This document shows positions 44,403 to 54,241 of a DNA stretch of 64,000 bases, in pieces. The DNA is from Verrucomicrobiales bacterium (lineage in GTDB: Bacteria; Verrucomicrobiota; Verrucomicrobiia; Verrucomicrobiales; DEV007). The notes under the pieces are model-generated. The model was given only the letters and a program-made list of their open reading frames with translations. It did not search any database and had not been told where the DNA came from. The stretch covers positions 251,665-315,664 of the forward strand of contig JARGNG010000001.1 in assembly GCA_029213265.1 (NCBI GenBank), written 5' to 3'. The translations under genes were made by a program, and so were the position numbers. How positions within the stretch are numbered: the stretch's first letter is position 1; each line of letters starts with the position of its first letter.

Positions 44403-46742
44403 CTAGCGCTTTTGTGTTTTCACTGCGGCGAGAGCCTGATCGGATTCTGACGGCTCATTTTCGGACGTTCCCCGAACCCGGAAGGTGCGGCGCTTCTTCC
44501 GTCCATCGACGCGTCGGGATACTTTGATACGCAGGCGGTAAAGCTGATCCTCTGCGGAGTCGAGGTCGGCGATTTCCCCTCCGCTCAGAATCAAACTGGT
44601 CGCATTTCCGGGAGTGGTTCCCCCGATTCGGTCATAGCGGGGAGTGAAGAATCGGTTTTTCCCGGTTCCGATCAGACGGATCTGATCCGTTTCCGCTCCC
44701 GCATTCTCCGCCCGGAAATAGACGAGCCCGGTGCGTCGCTTGATGCGGTAAGAGAGTTTCTGGCCCGCGGCCCGATCGTAGATTGCCTTTCCAGTGGGAG
44801 TGGAAGCCGCCTTGCCCACCTGGAGGTCGGGAAGGAAATCGGGGGCCAATCCTTCCCCGGCGATCGCGAAGAAAAAACGGTCGCTTCCGGAGAAGCGCCC
44901 ATGCATAGATGCTTCCGCCATTTTCGCTCCGCCGCTTGTGGGGGAAAAGGTAATCGTAAGAAGGCGCGACTCTCCGGCAGGAATGGAGGCAAAGGTTCCG
45001 GAGAGTAAAAACGGATTCCCGACTTGAGAAAGGGAGAAGTCGACCGGTCGAAACGGAGCTGTGCCCGAATTGGTGAGTAAAAAATCGCGTTCTACCGGGA
45101 CACCGTCCTTCCAAACCACCTCTCCGGAATCCGTGCCGTCGAGCAGGTCAGGAGTGCTGTCTCCATTGACGATCGCCTGCCCCAGTCCCGTCGCGTCGAC
45201 GACGGCGCCATGATTGCCGGCCCGATATTCGATCGCTCCGATATCAACTCGTCCCTCCTCGACGCGGTTCGTTCCGAAAAAATCCTCTTCGCCGCTTCCC
45301 GTGGGGTGGGCTGGATTTCCCGCGTTTCGCGCCGGAGAACTGGAGGAAAGACGGAAGTCCTGATTTGCCGCATCGGAAAGCAGCGGATTTGCGAGAAGGC
45401 TTCCGGCGTCATTTCCCGAGGCCGATTGGTAGGTGCTGAAGTTCGTGTAGAAAGTTCTTTTCCACTGCCATTCCTGCGCGCTGTTCGGAGCGAAGAAGAG
45501 ATTGTGATTGAGGGCGTTGTTTGCGTTTTCCGTGTATGGATTCCCGATCAAGAGGCCCTGGTCGTTTGCGACGAGGAGATTGTTTCGAAATTCACAATCT
45601 TCGACGTCGAACTGAAGATAGATTTCCCCGTTTCCGTCCCGCCTCGTGTCGTTTTGGTAGAAGGTGTTGTTGAGCACGAAGCAGTCCCGCGTCATTCCCC
45701 GCCGGCGATCATATCCTCCGAGAAAAAGGCCCCCGATGTCATTGTGATAGACAAGGTTGTTTCTCACCGTGATCTCACTGGTGGAGCGCCCCGCATGTTC
45801 ACTGGCCAGTTCGATCCCGATATTGCAGTGATGAACCACATTCTGCTCCACGAGAATCCGGGTGCCACCGTCCACATAGATGCCGCCCGCGCTGGTATCT
45901 CCGCCTCCTTTCGAAAAACTGCCGCCATAGGCTGGATTGAAAGCGGAATTGATGTTGAAAACCAGATTGCCCCGACAGACCCCGTCGCGGGCCTGATCGA
46001 GCGCCGGAGTGGGGCCGTTCCCTTCAAAACCAATGAAGTCGATCCCGATATTGTTGCAATCGCGCACGACGTTGTTGCTGACCTCGAAATTCCGGACATT
46101 TCCGTTCAGGACAAGCGCCTCGCTGGAGCCCAGCTTCAGGTCATAGAGTTCGTTTCCTGCAATCACGATGTCTTCGAGCGGATTCGTGTTGTAGCCGAAG
46201 ACCCCGATCCCATGGGCATCTCCGCCGTCGAGACCGTTGAAGAGGGTTTCGATATCATGAATCCGATTGTTCAGGATTTCGATGTGGCTTCCCTTGCCTT
46301 CGACCAGGATTCCGACCGGGACGAGATAGCGTGTTGCGGTGCGAAGATTTCTCAGTTCGAGACCTTTGATGCGAAGGTAGCTTTGCTCGTAAATGGTAAT
46401 CAGGGCATTTGAGTTGTTGGCATCAAAAGAAAGATTACTTCCGTCGATGACGGCTTTTTCCCCGGATGCCGGTTGAAACGTGATGAATCCACCGCCCATG
46501 CTTCCGGATACATTGATTTCGACCTTTTCCTCATAGATTCCCTCCCGGAGGTAGACGTTCGAACCGGCCGGCACCGTATCGGCGGCTTTCTGGACGGTCT
46601 TCCAGGGCGAGGCCATGGACCCCGGGTTTCCATCGTCGCCGGAGGGACTGACATAGAAATCCGCGGCGCTTCCGAAAGGGACCAAAGCAGCGATCCAAAT
46701 CACGAAAAGTAAATGGAGTCCCGTTCCGGGAATCTGAATCAT
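44403..46742 (-). CDS. Secreted right-handed beta-helix protein with anchor-type domain
   Basis: 779 residues. Signal peptide (about 6-26), then DUF1565-type start DFYVSPSGDDGNPGSMASPWKTVQKAADTVPAGSNVYLREGIYEEKV and a right-handed parallel beta-helix (about 60-480) with Asn/Gly-rich coils (LVEQNVVHHCNIGIE, EITVRNNLVYHNDIGG). The C-terminal third has a choice-of-anchor-D-like Ig domain (about 570-650, FLLTNSGTAPFRPVDF, LTITFSPTSGG) and a last beta domain with a basic KRRTFRVRG tail. Such proteins bind or cleave extracellular polysaccharides; no catalytic site can be assigned. Single gene, opposite strand to pyrE and guaB. Confidence 0.88.
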   Translation of the reverse strand: MIQIPGTGLHLLFVIWIAALVPFGSAADFYVSPSGDDGNPGSMASPWKTVQKAADTVPAGSNVYLREGIYEEKVEINVSGSMGGGFITFQPASGEKAVIDGSNLSFDANNSNALITIYEQSYLRIKGLELRNLRTATRYLVPVGILVEGKGSHIEILNNRIHDIETLFNGLDGGDAHGIGVFGYNTNPLEDIVIAGNELYDLKLGSSEALVLNGNVRNFEVSNNVVRDCNNIGIDFIGFEGNGPTPALDQARDGVCRGNLVFNINSAFNPAYGGSFSKGGGDTSAGGIYVDGGTRILVEQNVVHHCNIGIELASEHAGRSTSEITVRNNLVYHNDIGGLFLGGYDRRRGMTRDCFVLNNTFYQNDTRRDGNGEIYLQFDVEDCEFRNNLLVANDQGLLIGNPYTENANNALNHNLFFAPNSAQEWQWKRTFYTNFSTYQSASGNDAGSLLANPLLSDAANQDFRLSSSSPARNAGNPAHPTGSGEEDFFGTNRVEEGRVDIGAIEYRAGNHGAVVDATGLGQAIVNGDSTPDLLDGTDSGEVVWKDGVPVERDFLLTNSGTAPFRPVDFSLSQVGNPFLLSGTFASIPAGESRLLTITFSPTSGGAKMAEASMHGRFSGSDRFFFAIAGEGLAPDFLPDLQVGKAASTPTGKAIYDRAAGQKLSYRIKRRTGLVYFRAENAGAETDQIRLIGTGKNRFFTPRYDRIGGTTPGNATSLILSGGEIADLDSAEDQLYRLRIKVSRRVDGRKKRRTFRVRGTSENEPSESDQALAAVKTQKR

Positions 46743-46851
46743 AGAGAAAGTGTAGTGGCTATTGCAACGGGCACCATAAAAAGAGTAGAGGTTTTGCGTC
46801 TCAACCCAAACTTTCGCTTGAACCTCCCCAAGTCCCTCCTAAATATTATCC

Positions 46852-48306
46852 ATGGGTGATCTAACTCTCGGTCTCAGCTTCGACGATGTCCTTCTTGTCC
46901 CGCAACGCAGCGGGGTTCTTCCTGCGGGGGTGGATGTCTCCACTCACCTCACGGCGGACATTCCTTTGAATATACCAATCATCTCTTCGGCGATGGATAC
47001 GGTAACCGAAGATGAGCTCGCGATCGCTCTAGCCCGCGAAGGTGGTATCGGAGTGATTCACCGGAACATGCCGATTGAAGAGCAGGCCGATATGGTGGCC
47101 AAGGTGAAGCGATCCGAGAATACGGTCATCACCGATCCATTCACCGTTTCCGCCGACATTTCTCTCGCGGATCTTCATCGTGTCATGGAGGAAAAGGGAG
47201 TCAACGGGTTCCCGGTCGTGGATGAGAACCGGGTTCTCATCGGCATGGTCACGAGCCGTGATATCTGGTTTGTCGAAAACGAGACTGCTCCGGTATCCGA
47301 GGTCATGACACCGAAGGAGCGTCTCATCATGGCTCCGAAAGCCACCGGGTTGGAAGAGGCTCGAAGAATTCTTCAGCACAATCGAATCGAGAAATTGCCC
47401 CTCGTTGATGAGGAGGGAAAACTGGCAGGGCTCATTACCGCGCAGGATATCGAGAAGCGGGACATGTTTTTGAATTCCGCAAAAGACAATCTCGGTCGCC
47501 TTCGCGTCGGGGCCGCCATTGGCGTCGGGGAGGATTGCTTCGATCGCGCTGCCGCGATGATCGAAGCGGGAGCGGATGCGGTCTTCATCGATGCGGCAAC
47601 CGGTCATACCGAGCGGGTGCTTTCGGTCATTGAAAAGCTCAACAGTGAACACGGCAAACCCGTCGTTGCCGGCAACGTTGTCACGGGCGACGGAGCTGCA
47701 GACCTGATTTCTGCGGGTGCCGCAGCGGTAAAAGTCGGGGTCGGGCCTGGTTCGATTTGCACGACCCGTGTCATTGCCGGGGTGGGAACACCCCAGTTCA
47801 CCGCGATTCAAAATGTTTCCTCCGTTTGTCGTGACAAGGGCGTTCCGCTGATTGCAGATGGGGGAATTCGTTATTCCGGCGACCTCGTTAAAGCCATGGC
47901 GGCAGGAGCGGATCTTGTCATGTTGGGCTCCCTGCTCGCCGGTTGTCGCGAGTCTCCCGGGGAAATGGTGAACTTCCAGGGCCGCACCTGGAAAGAATAT
48001 CGGGGAATGGGCTCACTCAAAGCAATGCGCAAAGGGTCCGGTGATCGCTATGGCCAGAACTCTTCCGGCAAACTGGTGGCCGAGGGCGTCGAAGCCCGCG
48101 TTCCCTATCGCGGACATCTTGCTGACACGGTATTCCAACTGTTGGGTGGATTGAGAAGTGGAATGGGCTATGTCGGGGCGGAGAATCTCCAATACCTCCG
48201 GGAGCGCGCCAAGTTCGTGCGCATCACATCCGGCGGCTTGAAAGAAAGCCACGCTCACGATATTACGATCACCGAGGAGCCAATCAACTACCAGCCTGCG
48301 AGCTAA
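46852..48306 (+). CDS. guaB: Inosine-5'-monophosphate dehydrogenase
   Basis: 484 residues. IMP to XMP, committed step to GMP. TIM barrel with [16 protein letters not shown] start ([17 protein letters not shown]), two CBS domains (about 95-210), and the active loop [17 protein letters not shown] with catalytic Cys about residue 303. [34 protein letters not shown], the flap with [18 protein letters not shown], and the C-terminal region are complete. guaA follows 42 bp downstream on the same strand; the two enzymes act in sequence. Confidence 0.97.
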   Translation: MGDLTLGLSFDDVLLVPQRSGVLPAGVDVSTHLTADIPLNIPIISSAMDTVTEDELAIALAREGGIGVIHRNMPIEEQADMVAKVKRSENTVITDPFTVSADISLADLHRVMEEKGVNGFPVVDENRVLIGMVTSRDIWFVENETAPVSEVMTPKERLIMAPKATGLEEARRILQHNRIEKLPLVDEEGKLAGLITAQDIEKRDMFLNSAKDNLGRLRVGAAIGVGEDCFDRAAAMIEAGADAVFIDAATGHTERVLSVIEKLNSEHGKPVVAGNVVTGDGAADLISAGAAAVKVGVGPGSICTTRVIAGVGTPQFTAIQNVSSVCRDKGVPLIADGGIRYSGDLVKAMAAGADLVMLGSLLAGCRESPGEMVNFQGRTWKEYRGMGSLKAMRKGSGDRYGQNSSGKLVAEGVEARVPYRGHLADTVFQLLGGLRSGMGYVGAENLQYLRERAKFVRITSGGLKESHAHDITITEEPINYQPAS

Positions 48307-48348
48307 TTCAGTCGCTTCAAACCTTCTTCCTTCCCTTCGAATTTTCCT

Positions 48349-49869
48349 ATGGATCATCCTATCGCCGTCATTGATTTCGGTTCCCAATACACTCAGCTCA
48401 TCGTTCGTCGCATTCGCGAGCTGGGCTATTTCTCCCGCCTTTACCAGGCTTCTGAACTTCGCGAAACGGGCACCCCCGCCGCTGTGATTCTCTCCGGCGG
48501 CCCCCGTTCCACGCTCGAAGAGGATGCTCCCGATATCGACTTCGAATATCTCGTCGAAATGGGAGTTCCCGTTCTTGGGGTCTGTTACGGGATGCAACTT
48601 CTCAATACCAAGTTCGGCGGTTCGGTTGCTCCCGGGAATACGCGGGAGTATGGGCCGGCCACGTTGATGCCGGAGGACGATGTCGACGGCATTTTCAAGG
48701 ATCTCAAAGGCCATTCCCAGATCTGGATGAGTCACTCGGATACGGTGAAGGAACTGCCCGAAGGATGCGAGGTGATGGGGCGGAATCTCGACGGGGTTCC
48801 GGTCGCCCTGCGTTGGAATGAGAGATTCTTCGGAATCCAGTTTCACCCCGAAGTTTCCCACACGGATGAGGGAACGGAGATCCTGAGAAACTTTCTCAAC
48901 CGGGCCACCGATTTACCTGCATTTCAGATTTCGTCTTTTAAGGACGAACTTGTCGACCGTGTCCGGGCGGATGTCGCCGGACGCAAAGTTGTCTGTGGAG
49001 TTTCCGGTGGAGTCGACTCATCGGTTCTCGCGGCACTTCTTCACGAAGCGCAGGTCGATACACGGAACATCTTTGTCGATACCGGCTTGCTTCGGAAGAA
49101 CGAATCGGAAGAGGTGGCGAGCCTGTTTGGCGAAGTCGGGATCGCAATCGAAAGGATTGATGCTTCGGAACTTTTTCTCAATGCCCTTGCCGGCGTAACA
49201 GACCCGGAAGAGAAGCGCCGTATTATTGGTCGGCTTTTTGTTCAGGTTTTCTTCGACGCCGTCGGGGATGATGTCGAATTACTCGCCCAGGGCACGCTGT
49301 ATCCGGATGTCATTGAGAGCGCGACGAGCGGGTCGATTGCTTCCACAATCAAAACGCACCACAACCGGGTCGACAAGATCATGGAGCTTAAGGAGGCCGG
49401 TCGGGTGATCGAGCCGCTGGATGAGCTTTTCAAAGACGAGGTTCGTGAACTGGGCCGAGTCCTCGGATTGCCTGAGCGCGTCGTCGGACGTCATCCCTTT
49501 CCCGGACCGGGGCTGGCGGTGCGTTGTCCCGGGGAAGTGACCCAGGAGAAACTGAAAATCATTCGCGAGGCCGATGATATCTTCATCGGGCTGCTACGGG
49601 AGAAGCATTTCTACGACTCCGTCTGGCAGGCCTACGCTGCGGTGATTCCCACGAAGACAGTGGGGGTGAAGGGTGACGAGCGCAGTTATGAATACGCATT
49701 GAGCCTGCGAGCTGTGACCAGTGAAGATGCCATGACGGCAGAGTGGGTGCACCTCCCCTACGAGTTGCTCGGTGAAATTTCGAACCGGATTCTGAACGAA
49801 GTTCCCGGGGTCAATCGTGTCCTATACGACATTTCGACGAAGCCACCTGCGAGTATCGAGTGGGAGTGA
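48349..49869 (+). CDS. guaA: GMP synthase (glutamine-hydrolysing)
   Basis: 506 residues. XMP to GMP. Class I amidotransferase domain (1-190): GGPRSTLEED, catalytic Cys in GVCYGMQLL, His/Glu in GIQFHPEVSHT. ATP-pyrophosphatase domain with P-loop CGVSGGVDSSVLAALL (about 219-234), then LAQGTLYPDVIES, SHHNR-type KTHHNRVDKI and the dimerisation domain ending PASIEWE. Length is normal. Operon with guaB. Confidence 0.97.
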   Translation: MDHPIAVIDFGSQYTQLIVRRIRELGYFSRLYQASELRETGTPAAVILSGGPRSTLEEDAPDIDFEYLVEMGVPVLGVCYGMQLLNTKFGGSVAPGNTREYGPATLMPEDDVDGIFKDLKGHSQIWMSHSDTVKELPEGCEVMGRNLDGVPVALRWNERFFGIQFHPEVSHTDEGTEILRNFLNRATDLPAFQISSFKDELVDRVRADVAGRKVVCGVSGGVDSSVLAALLHEAQVDTRNIFVDTGLLRKNESEEVASLFGEVGIAIERIDASELFLNALAGVTDPEEKRRIIGRLFVQVFFDAVGDDVELLAQGTLYPDVIESATSGSIASTIKTHHNRVDKIMELKEAGRVIEPLDELFKDEVRELGRVLGLPERVVGRHPFPGPGLAVRCPGEVTQEKLKIIREADDIFIGLLREKHFYDSVWQAYAAVIPTKTVGVKGDERSYEYALSLRAVTSEDAMTAEWVHLPYELLGEISNRILNEVPGVNRVLYDISTKPPASIEWE

Positions 49870-49894
49870 TCCGGATCGAAGCCAGGCGGGTAGG

Positions 49895-49914
49895 CTGCGA
49901 GTGTGAGCGAAGCC
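49895..49914 (+). repeat. Dispersed CTGCGAGCG repeat, degenerate copy
   Basis: CTGCGAGTGTGAGCGAAGCC, similar to the other copies for the first 16 bases with one change. It lies 25 bp after guaA. Confidence 0.5.
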
Positions 49915-50008
49915 CACGCCGGCAGTCAACCGGGTTGGACACAGCAAACGAGCCAAAGCGGCAACGATGCTCCTTGGTTCCTGCGGTGGAATCTGGCACA
50001 ATGTCTTC

Positions 50009-50611
50009 ATGATCTTTCGATCCATCGCGCTCTGTCTGTTTTTGACGGGAGTCTCCTTCCACGCCGGCGCGCAGGGGAAGTCCGGTAAAGAGGTCTTTGT
50101 GCTGCGTCCGGCAGGCGAGACCCTCCCGCTTTCCAAAAAGGAAAATCAATCGGGCGACCTCAGTGGGGGTGAAATTTCCCGGGATACCTTTCGCGAGGTG
50201 ACCCTGGCTCAGGGAACCGGTGAGGGCGGCTTCAATTTGCTGCGAATTTTTCGGGGAGGAGAGGTGGTTTGTGTTCATGGAACGAAGAAAGGAAAGCGCA
50301 AGACGTGGAAGAGCACGATTCCGTTGTCGCTCGTGGAGGGCCTTATCCAGGCCTTGAACGAAGATCGGGTTTCAGAAATTGAGGGACTCTATTCCGCGGC
50401 CCTGCCGCAGGGAACTCAGGGGTTTGTGGAAATCAGTATGACGTACGGGCGGGCCTATGCCTGGCTCGACAATTACTTTGAGCCTCTCGAAAAATCCTTC
50501 GAATACTGCAATCAGGAAATCTGGCCGGCCGTCTTGAAAAAGAAGCCCGTCTTCGGCGGAGAAATGGCCGACGGAAAAGACGACTACCGGCGAATTTTTC
50601 AGCCGGAGTAA
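50009..50611 (+). CDS. Secreted hypothetical protein
   Basis: 200 residues from ATG 50009. Signal peptide 1-21 (IFRSIALCLFLTGVSFHAGA). Mature part basic, with FREVTLAQGTGEGGFNLLRIFRGGEVVCVHG and a helical segment STIPLSLVEGLIQALNEDRVSEIEGLYSAALPQG. Two Cys in the mature chain (VVCVH, YCNQ). Not recognised. The frame is open from 49967, but that part precedes the signal peptide. It follows guaA after a degenerate repeat. Confidence 0.65.
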   Translation: MIFRSIALCLFLTGVSFHAGAQGKSGKEVFVLRPAGETLPLSKKENQSGDLSGGEISRDTFREVTLAQGTGEGGFNLLRIFRGGEVVCVHGTKKGKRKTWKSTIPLSLVEGLIQALNEDRVSEIEGLYSAALPQGTQGFVEISMTYGRAYAWLDNYFEPLEKSFEYCNQEIWPAVLKKKPVFGGEMADGKDDYRRIFQPE

Positions 50612-50699
50612 AACGGTCGCATTGGTTGCGCTGCTCGTGCGTCAAAATTGAAAGCCGGGATTTCTTGCCCGGTCTCCGGCTTCTTCATATGGTTTTGTT

Positions 50700-50987
50700 A
50701 TGCGCTTTTCTCTGCTGCTTTGTTTCGCCTTCGTTTTCAACGGATTCCATTTTGCGAGGGGGCAGGATCATCTCGCCAGGCGAATGGAAGATGCCATAGC
50801 GCTTCTGCGATCCTCCGGGCAGGCCGAGCCCGGTTCAATTGCGATGATGCCGGCATCCGCTGCTGAGGGATACATTCGGAAAGGGGGCTTCGAAACAGCC
50901 CTCGCGCGAGTCGAGGAATCATTGGTTCTCAGCCGCAAGCATGATCTCGATCCCCACGCTCTGCCCCTCCGTGAAAAACAGGAGTAG
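50700..50987 (+). CDS. Small secreted hypothetical protein
   Basis: 95 residues. Signal peptide 1-20 (FSLLLCFAFVFNGFHFARG). Mature part is helical: HLARRMEDAIALLRSSG, GYIRKGGFETALARVEESLVLSRKHDLDP, the second like a single TPR-type helix pair. Not recognised. Stop codon falls inside the flank of a CTGCGAGCG repeat copy. It converges with secDF. Confidence 0.55.
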   Translation: MRFSLLLCFAFVFNGFHFARGQDHLARRMEDAIALLRSSGQAEPGSIAMMPASAAEGYIRKGGFETALARVEESLVLSRKHDLDPHALPLREKQE

Positions 50988-51008
50988 CTGCGAGCGTGAG
51001 CGAGTCAG
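50984..51008 (+). repeat. Dispersed CTGCGAGCG repeat, copy 2
   Basis: GTAG then CTGCGAGCGTGAGCGAGTCA. It overlaps the end of the small secreted-protein gene and lies just before the secDF stop. Confidence 0.7.
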
Positions 51009-51022
51009 GCAACGTGGAAGGC

Positions 51023-53680
51023 TTACGCCTGCGCACCACCCATGGCATCGATCTTGGACTGCTCCGTATCGAGAACTTCGCGGCGGAGGTTGGTTCCGGA
51101 TTTCCGGGCCCACCAGAGAACGATCGGCGCAGCGATGAAGATCGAGGAATACGTTCCGACGATCACACCGATGATCAGTGTCTCGGCGAAGTTTCGCAGG
51201 CCGGGACCACCGAAGATGTAGAGAACCGTGACGGTGATCAAGGTCGTAACCGAGGTGAGCAAGGTCCGCGCAAGAGTCTTATTCAGCGCGTAGTTCATGA
51301 TGTCTTTCACATCACCTCGCTTCGTGGCGAGGCCTTCCCGGACGCGGTCAAACACAACAATGGTATCGTTGATCGAGTAACCGGCGATGGTCAGGAATGC
51401 ACCGACCGTGATGAGAGTTACTTCCTGACCGAGGAGCGTTGTCAGGCCAACCACGACGATCAGGTCGTGGAAGAGCGCCGCAATCGCTCCAAGGGCAAAG
51501 GCAAACTCGAATCGAAGCGTTACGTAGATCAAAATTGCACCGATTCCGATCAGCAGCGCGAGTCCGGAGGAGACCAGCATCGATTTGCCAACTGCGGATC
51601 CAACCGAACTGACGGTTGTGTCAGTCAGCTCGACGTTGAGGTCTTTTTCCAATTCGGCTTCGATTTTCGAGGCAGTGTTGTCAGGGGAGCGGATCAGGAA
51701 GAACTCTCCCGGCGCCCCAACAGGCTTCTGAACCTGGACAATCGGTTCTCCACCGATATCCAGATCAGAGAGCGATTCTTTCACATTTTCCTTCGTCAGT
51801 CCTTCCGTGGACCGAATTGTGATCGAGTCTCCACCTTTCAACTCCACTCCGCGGGGGTCCATCGTCGGAACGATGATGAGGGAAAGAACAATCAGGATAA
51901 TAGATCCGATCGCGCAGACCTTTCGCTTCCCGAGGAAGTCGATTGTCTTGTCAGGAACCAGATTCATGAAACTGAGCTTTTTCACAAGCCCGGTTTCGGT
52001 TCCCCAGTTGAAACAAACGCGGGTCACAAGGAGAGACGAGAAGAGGGTTGCGAAGATACCGATAATCAGTGTGATCGCAAAACCCTTCACCGTTCCTGCG
52101 GCGACGGCGTAGAGAATGATCGCTGTGATGAGCGTCGTGATGTTCGCATCAATGATTGCGGAAAATGCCTTTTCGTATGCGGTATCGATCGCCGGCTTGA
52201 GTGATTTCCCGGCAGCCAATTCCTCGCGCAGTCGTTCGTAGATCAGGACATTGGCATCGATCGCAACACCAATGGTCAGAATGATTCCCGCGATTCCCGG
52301 AAGGGTCAGCGTGAACTTGAACAGAGCCATCGTTCCGAAGATGATCGCAATGCTGATGCAGAGACCAATCAAAGCGAGGATTCCGGCGAAGCGATAGTAG
52401 ATGAGAATGAAAAGAAGCGTGAGAGCGAGACCGGAAACACCGGCAAGAATTCCCTGTTTCACCGTTGCCTCACCCATGGTTGGGGTGATGAAGTTGGAGT
52501 AGGCGATGTCGATGGGATTTTTGAGAGGGTTCTCAAGAGCGGAAGCAAGAGCAAGCGCCTCTTCCTGACTGAAATCACCGGTGATCGAACATCCGGTGGA
52601 GAAAGGTTCACGAATGACGGGAGACGAGAGGATCTCGTCGTCCATGATGATCGCGAGCGGCTGATCCACATTCTCGAAGGTCAAAGGCCCCATGATTTTG
52701 GAGCCGGCGCCGGTGAAGTCGACGCTGATGGAGTGTCCGTCCTGGCCATAGAAGTAACCGGCTTTGGAAACATTTTCCCCTTCCATGTCCCGCTTGATTT
52801 TCACCAGGCCATAGCGCGTCGGAAGTTCGTTTCCGTCATCGTCATAGGAAGGCTTGTAGGGGAGTGCTTCGTAACCGGGCACGACATCACCGCCTGCGGC
52901 GACTGCCTGGGCGCGATACGAACTCTCCGGATGAAGAATGGAGAACTCAAGACGGGCCACTTTTTCCAAAGCTTCCGTTATTTCAGCCAGTTTCTCTTCG
53001 CCGACTCCGGGCATCTGGAGGAAAATTCCGTCTTCGCCGGAGGGCGCGAGAATCACTTCGCCGGTTCCGAGGGCATTGAGGCGGCTTTCGAGGACGGTAA
53101 TTGCCTGTTGCTGGGCGCCTTCACCGATGTTCTCGCCTTCATTCGGGACAATCTTGATTTCCATCGAAACTCCCCCCTGGAGCTCGATTCCTTTTTCCAT
53201 GCCGAGAGAGCTGTAGAGCCAGACGCAGAGTCCAGTAATCGCGACAGCAAGAACCGCTCCGACGATGCGCTTCATCCGGGCTTTTTCTGCGGCAAAGTAG
53301 TAGATGAAAAGGGCGAGAAGTCCCATCCCCATCAAAAACACCATCTGGGAGCTCACTCCGATTGCGGTGGCGTCGGCGGCGGCATCGACCGCTTTCTGAG
53401 CGATTTCAGCGGTACTCGTTGCCGTTGTGTCGGCTCCTTCCGCAGCGGCATTCACAGCATTCAGCACATCTGAAACGGCGTCGGCGGCCTCCTTGGAAAC
53501 TTCGGGCGTTGCGACATCCTGAATCACCGGGGCAGCATCTGTTGACGCGGCATCCGGCTGGACTACGCCGGAGGCGGAATCGGATGCGGTCGCTTCTACC
53601 GGGGCCGGACTCTCGGAGGCTGGGGTATCGAGTGTCGAGCTTTCGTTCGCTTTGGCTGCTTTGTCGTCTTGCGCTTGCAT
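51023..53680 (-). CDS. secDF: Fused SecD-SecF preprotein translocase subunit with N-terminal extension
   Basis: 885 residues. SecD part about 140-560: membrane helix, periplasmic P1 region with ESRLNALGTGEVIL, and helices with VGAIDANVLIYERLREEL-type motif (VAIDANVLIYERLREELAAGKSL). SecF part about 600-870: GGDSITIRSTEG, and the paired motif YSINDTIVVFDRVREGL. Uses the proton gradient to finish protein export. Unusual: the first 112 residues are Ala/Thr/Ser/Glu-rich and an extra hydrophobic helix (113-131, MVFLMGMGLLALFIYYFAA) precedes the normal first helix (139-157). The order tgt-yajC-secDF is standard; yajC is 127 bp upstream. Confidence 0.94.
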   Translation of the reverse strand: MQAQDDKAAKANESSTLDTPASESPAPVEATASDSASGVVQPDAASTDAAPVIQDVATPEVSKEAADAVSDVLNAVNAAAEGADTTATSTAEIAQKAVDAAADATAIGVSSQMVFLMGMGLLALFIYYFAAEKARMKRIVGAVLAVAITGLCVWLYSSLGMEKGIELQGGVSMEIKIVPNEGENIGEGAQQQAITVLESRLNALGTGEVILAPSGEDGIFLQMPGVGEEKLAEITEALEKVARLEFSILHPESSYRAQAVAAGGDVVPGYEALPYKPSYDDDGNELPTRYGLVKIKRDMEGENVSKAGYFYGQDGHSISVDFTGAGSKIMGPLTFENVDQPLAIIMDDEILSSPVIREPFSTGCSITGDFSQEEALALASALENPLKNPIDIAYSNFITPTMGEATVKQGILAGVSGLALTLLFILIYYRFAGILALIGLCISIAIIFGTMALFKFTLTLPGIAGIILTIGVAIDANVLIYERLREELAAGKSLKPAIDTAYEKAFSAIIDANITTLITAIILYAVAAGTVKGFAITLIIGIFATLFSSLLVTRVCFNWGTETGLVKKLSFMNLVPDKTIDFLGKRKVCAIGSIILIVLSLIIVPTMDPRGVELKGGDSITIRSTEGLTKENVKESLSDLDIGGEPIVQVQKPVGAPGEFFLIRSPDNTASKIEAELEKDLNVELTDTTVSSVGSAVGKSMLVSSGLALLIGIGAILIYVTLRFEFAFALGAIAALFHDLIVVVGLTTLLGQEVTLITVGAFLTIAGYSINDTIVVFDRVREGLATKRGDVKDIMNYALNKTLARTLLTSVTTLITVTVLYIFGGPGLRNFAETLIIGVIVGTYSSIFIAAPIVLWWARKSGTNLRREVLDTEQSKIDAMGGAQA

Positions 53681-53714
53681 AGGAAAATGGGGAAACCGGG
53701 TGGGCCACCCACTA

Positions 53715-53769
53715 AACAGGGTTCGGCCGAAGAATCAACAGGGTTGAGTCAGTGATGAAATAGGGTTGG
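53715..53769. repeat. Direct AACAGGGTT repeats, copies 4-6
   Basis: AACAGGGTT at 53715 and 53737, and ATAGGGTT at about 53760, in the same direction about 22-24 bp apart, with GAGTCAGTGA after the second. This is the repeat unit of the hairpins at 2903, 34149 and 42972 in tandem form. It lies between secDF and yajC. Confidence 0.6.
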
Positions 53770-53807
53770 GAGGCGCTGGAATCCATTGTCCGGCGCAGAA
53801 TCCGCGG

Positions 53808-54185
53808 TCAAGATTCACTTTCGACCTTGGAATCGTCAGCATCTGCTTCTTCTTCGCTGCTGTCGCCGTCGTCCTTGCTTTTGCCCTTGCCCTCGATGGT
53901 GGCAATGGCGCTACGGTCAAATTTGATGCTGAGCCCGTCTGCGACTTTTACGGAAACAGTCCGGTCGGTCATTCCCGTTACGAGGCCGTGAATTCCGCCG
54001 ATGGAAACGACCTTGTCGCCTTTGCCAATGTTCTTTCTCATCTCTTCCTGAGCTTTCTGCTGCTTTCGCTGCGGGCGGATGAGGATGAAGTAGAACATTA
54101 CCATGATAAGGATCATGGGAACGAACATGCCGAGGCCACCGCCTGTTGAGGCACCTTCTGCGGCGAGTAGGGGAAGAAAAGTCAT
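53808..54185 (-). CDS. yajC: Preprotein translocase subunit YajC
   Basis: 125 residues. Small Sec-associated membrane protein. One helix near the N-terminus (about 19-38, MFVPMILIMVMFYFILIRPQ), then RPQRKQQKAQEEM, GDKVVSIGGIHGLVTGM and the DGLSIKFDRSAIATIEG strand region, all family features. The last 25 residues are acidic and variable. Lies between tgt and secDF on the same strand, as in most bacteria. Confidence 0.93.
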   Translation of the reverse strand: MTFLPLLAAEGASTGGGLGMFVPMILIMVMFYFILIRPQRKQQKAQEEMRKNIGKGDKVVSIGGIHGLVTGMTDRTVSVKVADGLSIKFDRSAIATIEGKGKSKDDGDSSEEEADADDSKVESES

Positions 54186-54212
54186 GATATTTAGTTGGAT
54201 CGAGCTGTTTGT

Positions 54213-54241
54213 GAAAAAAAGACGCCTGACGTTCAGGCGTC
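54213..54241 (-). terminator. Hairpin at the end of tgt
   Basis: GACGCCTGA and TCAGGCGTC form a perfect 9-pair stem; on the minus strand it is followed by TTTTTTT. The stem includes the tgt stop codon (TGA in GCCTGA). It would reduce read-through from tgt into yajC-secDF. Confidence 0.8.

Noticed and set aside
45210..46412. Open frame of 400 codons on the plus strand.
   Set aside because: Antisense to the beta-helix gene; the repeated Asp/Val composition mirrors the helix coils.
50996..52204. Open frame of 402 codons on the plus strand.
   Set aside because: Antisense to secDF; Arg/Asn/Asp-rich with no fold.
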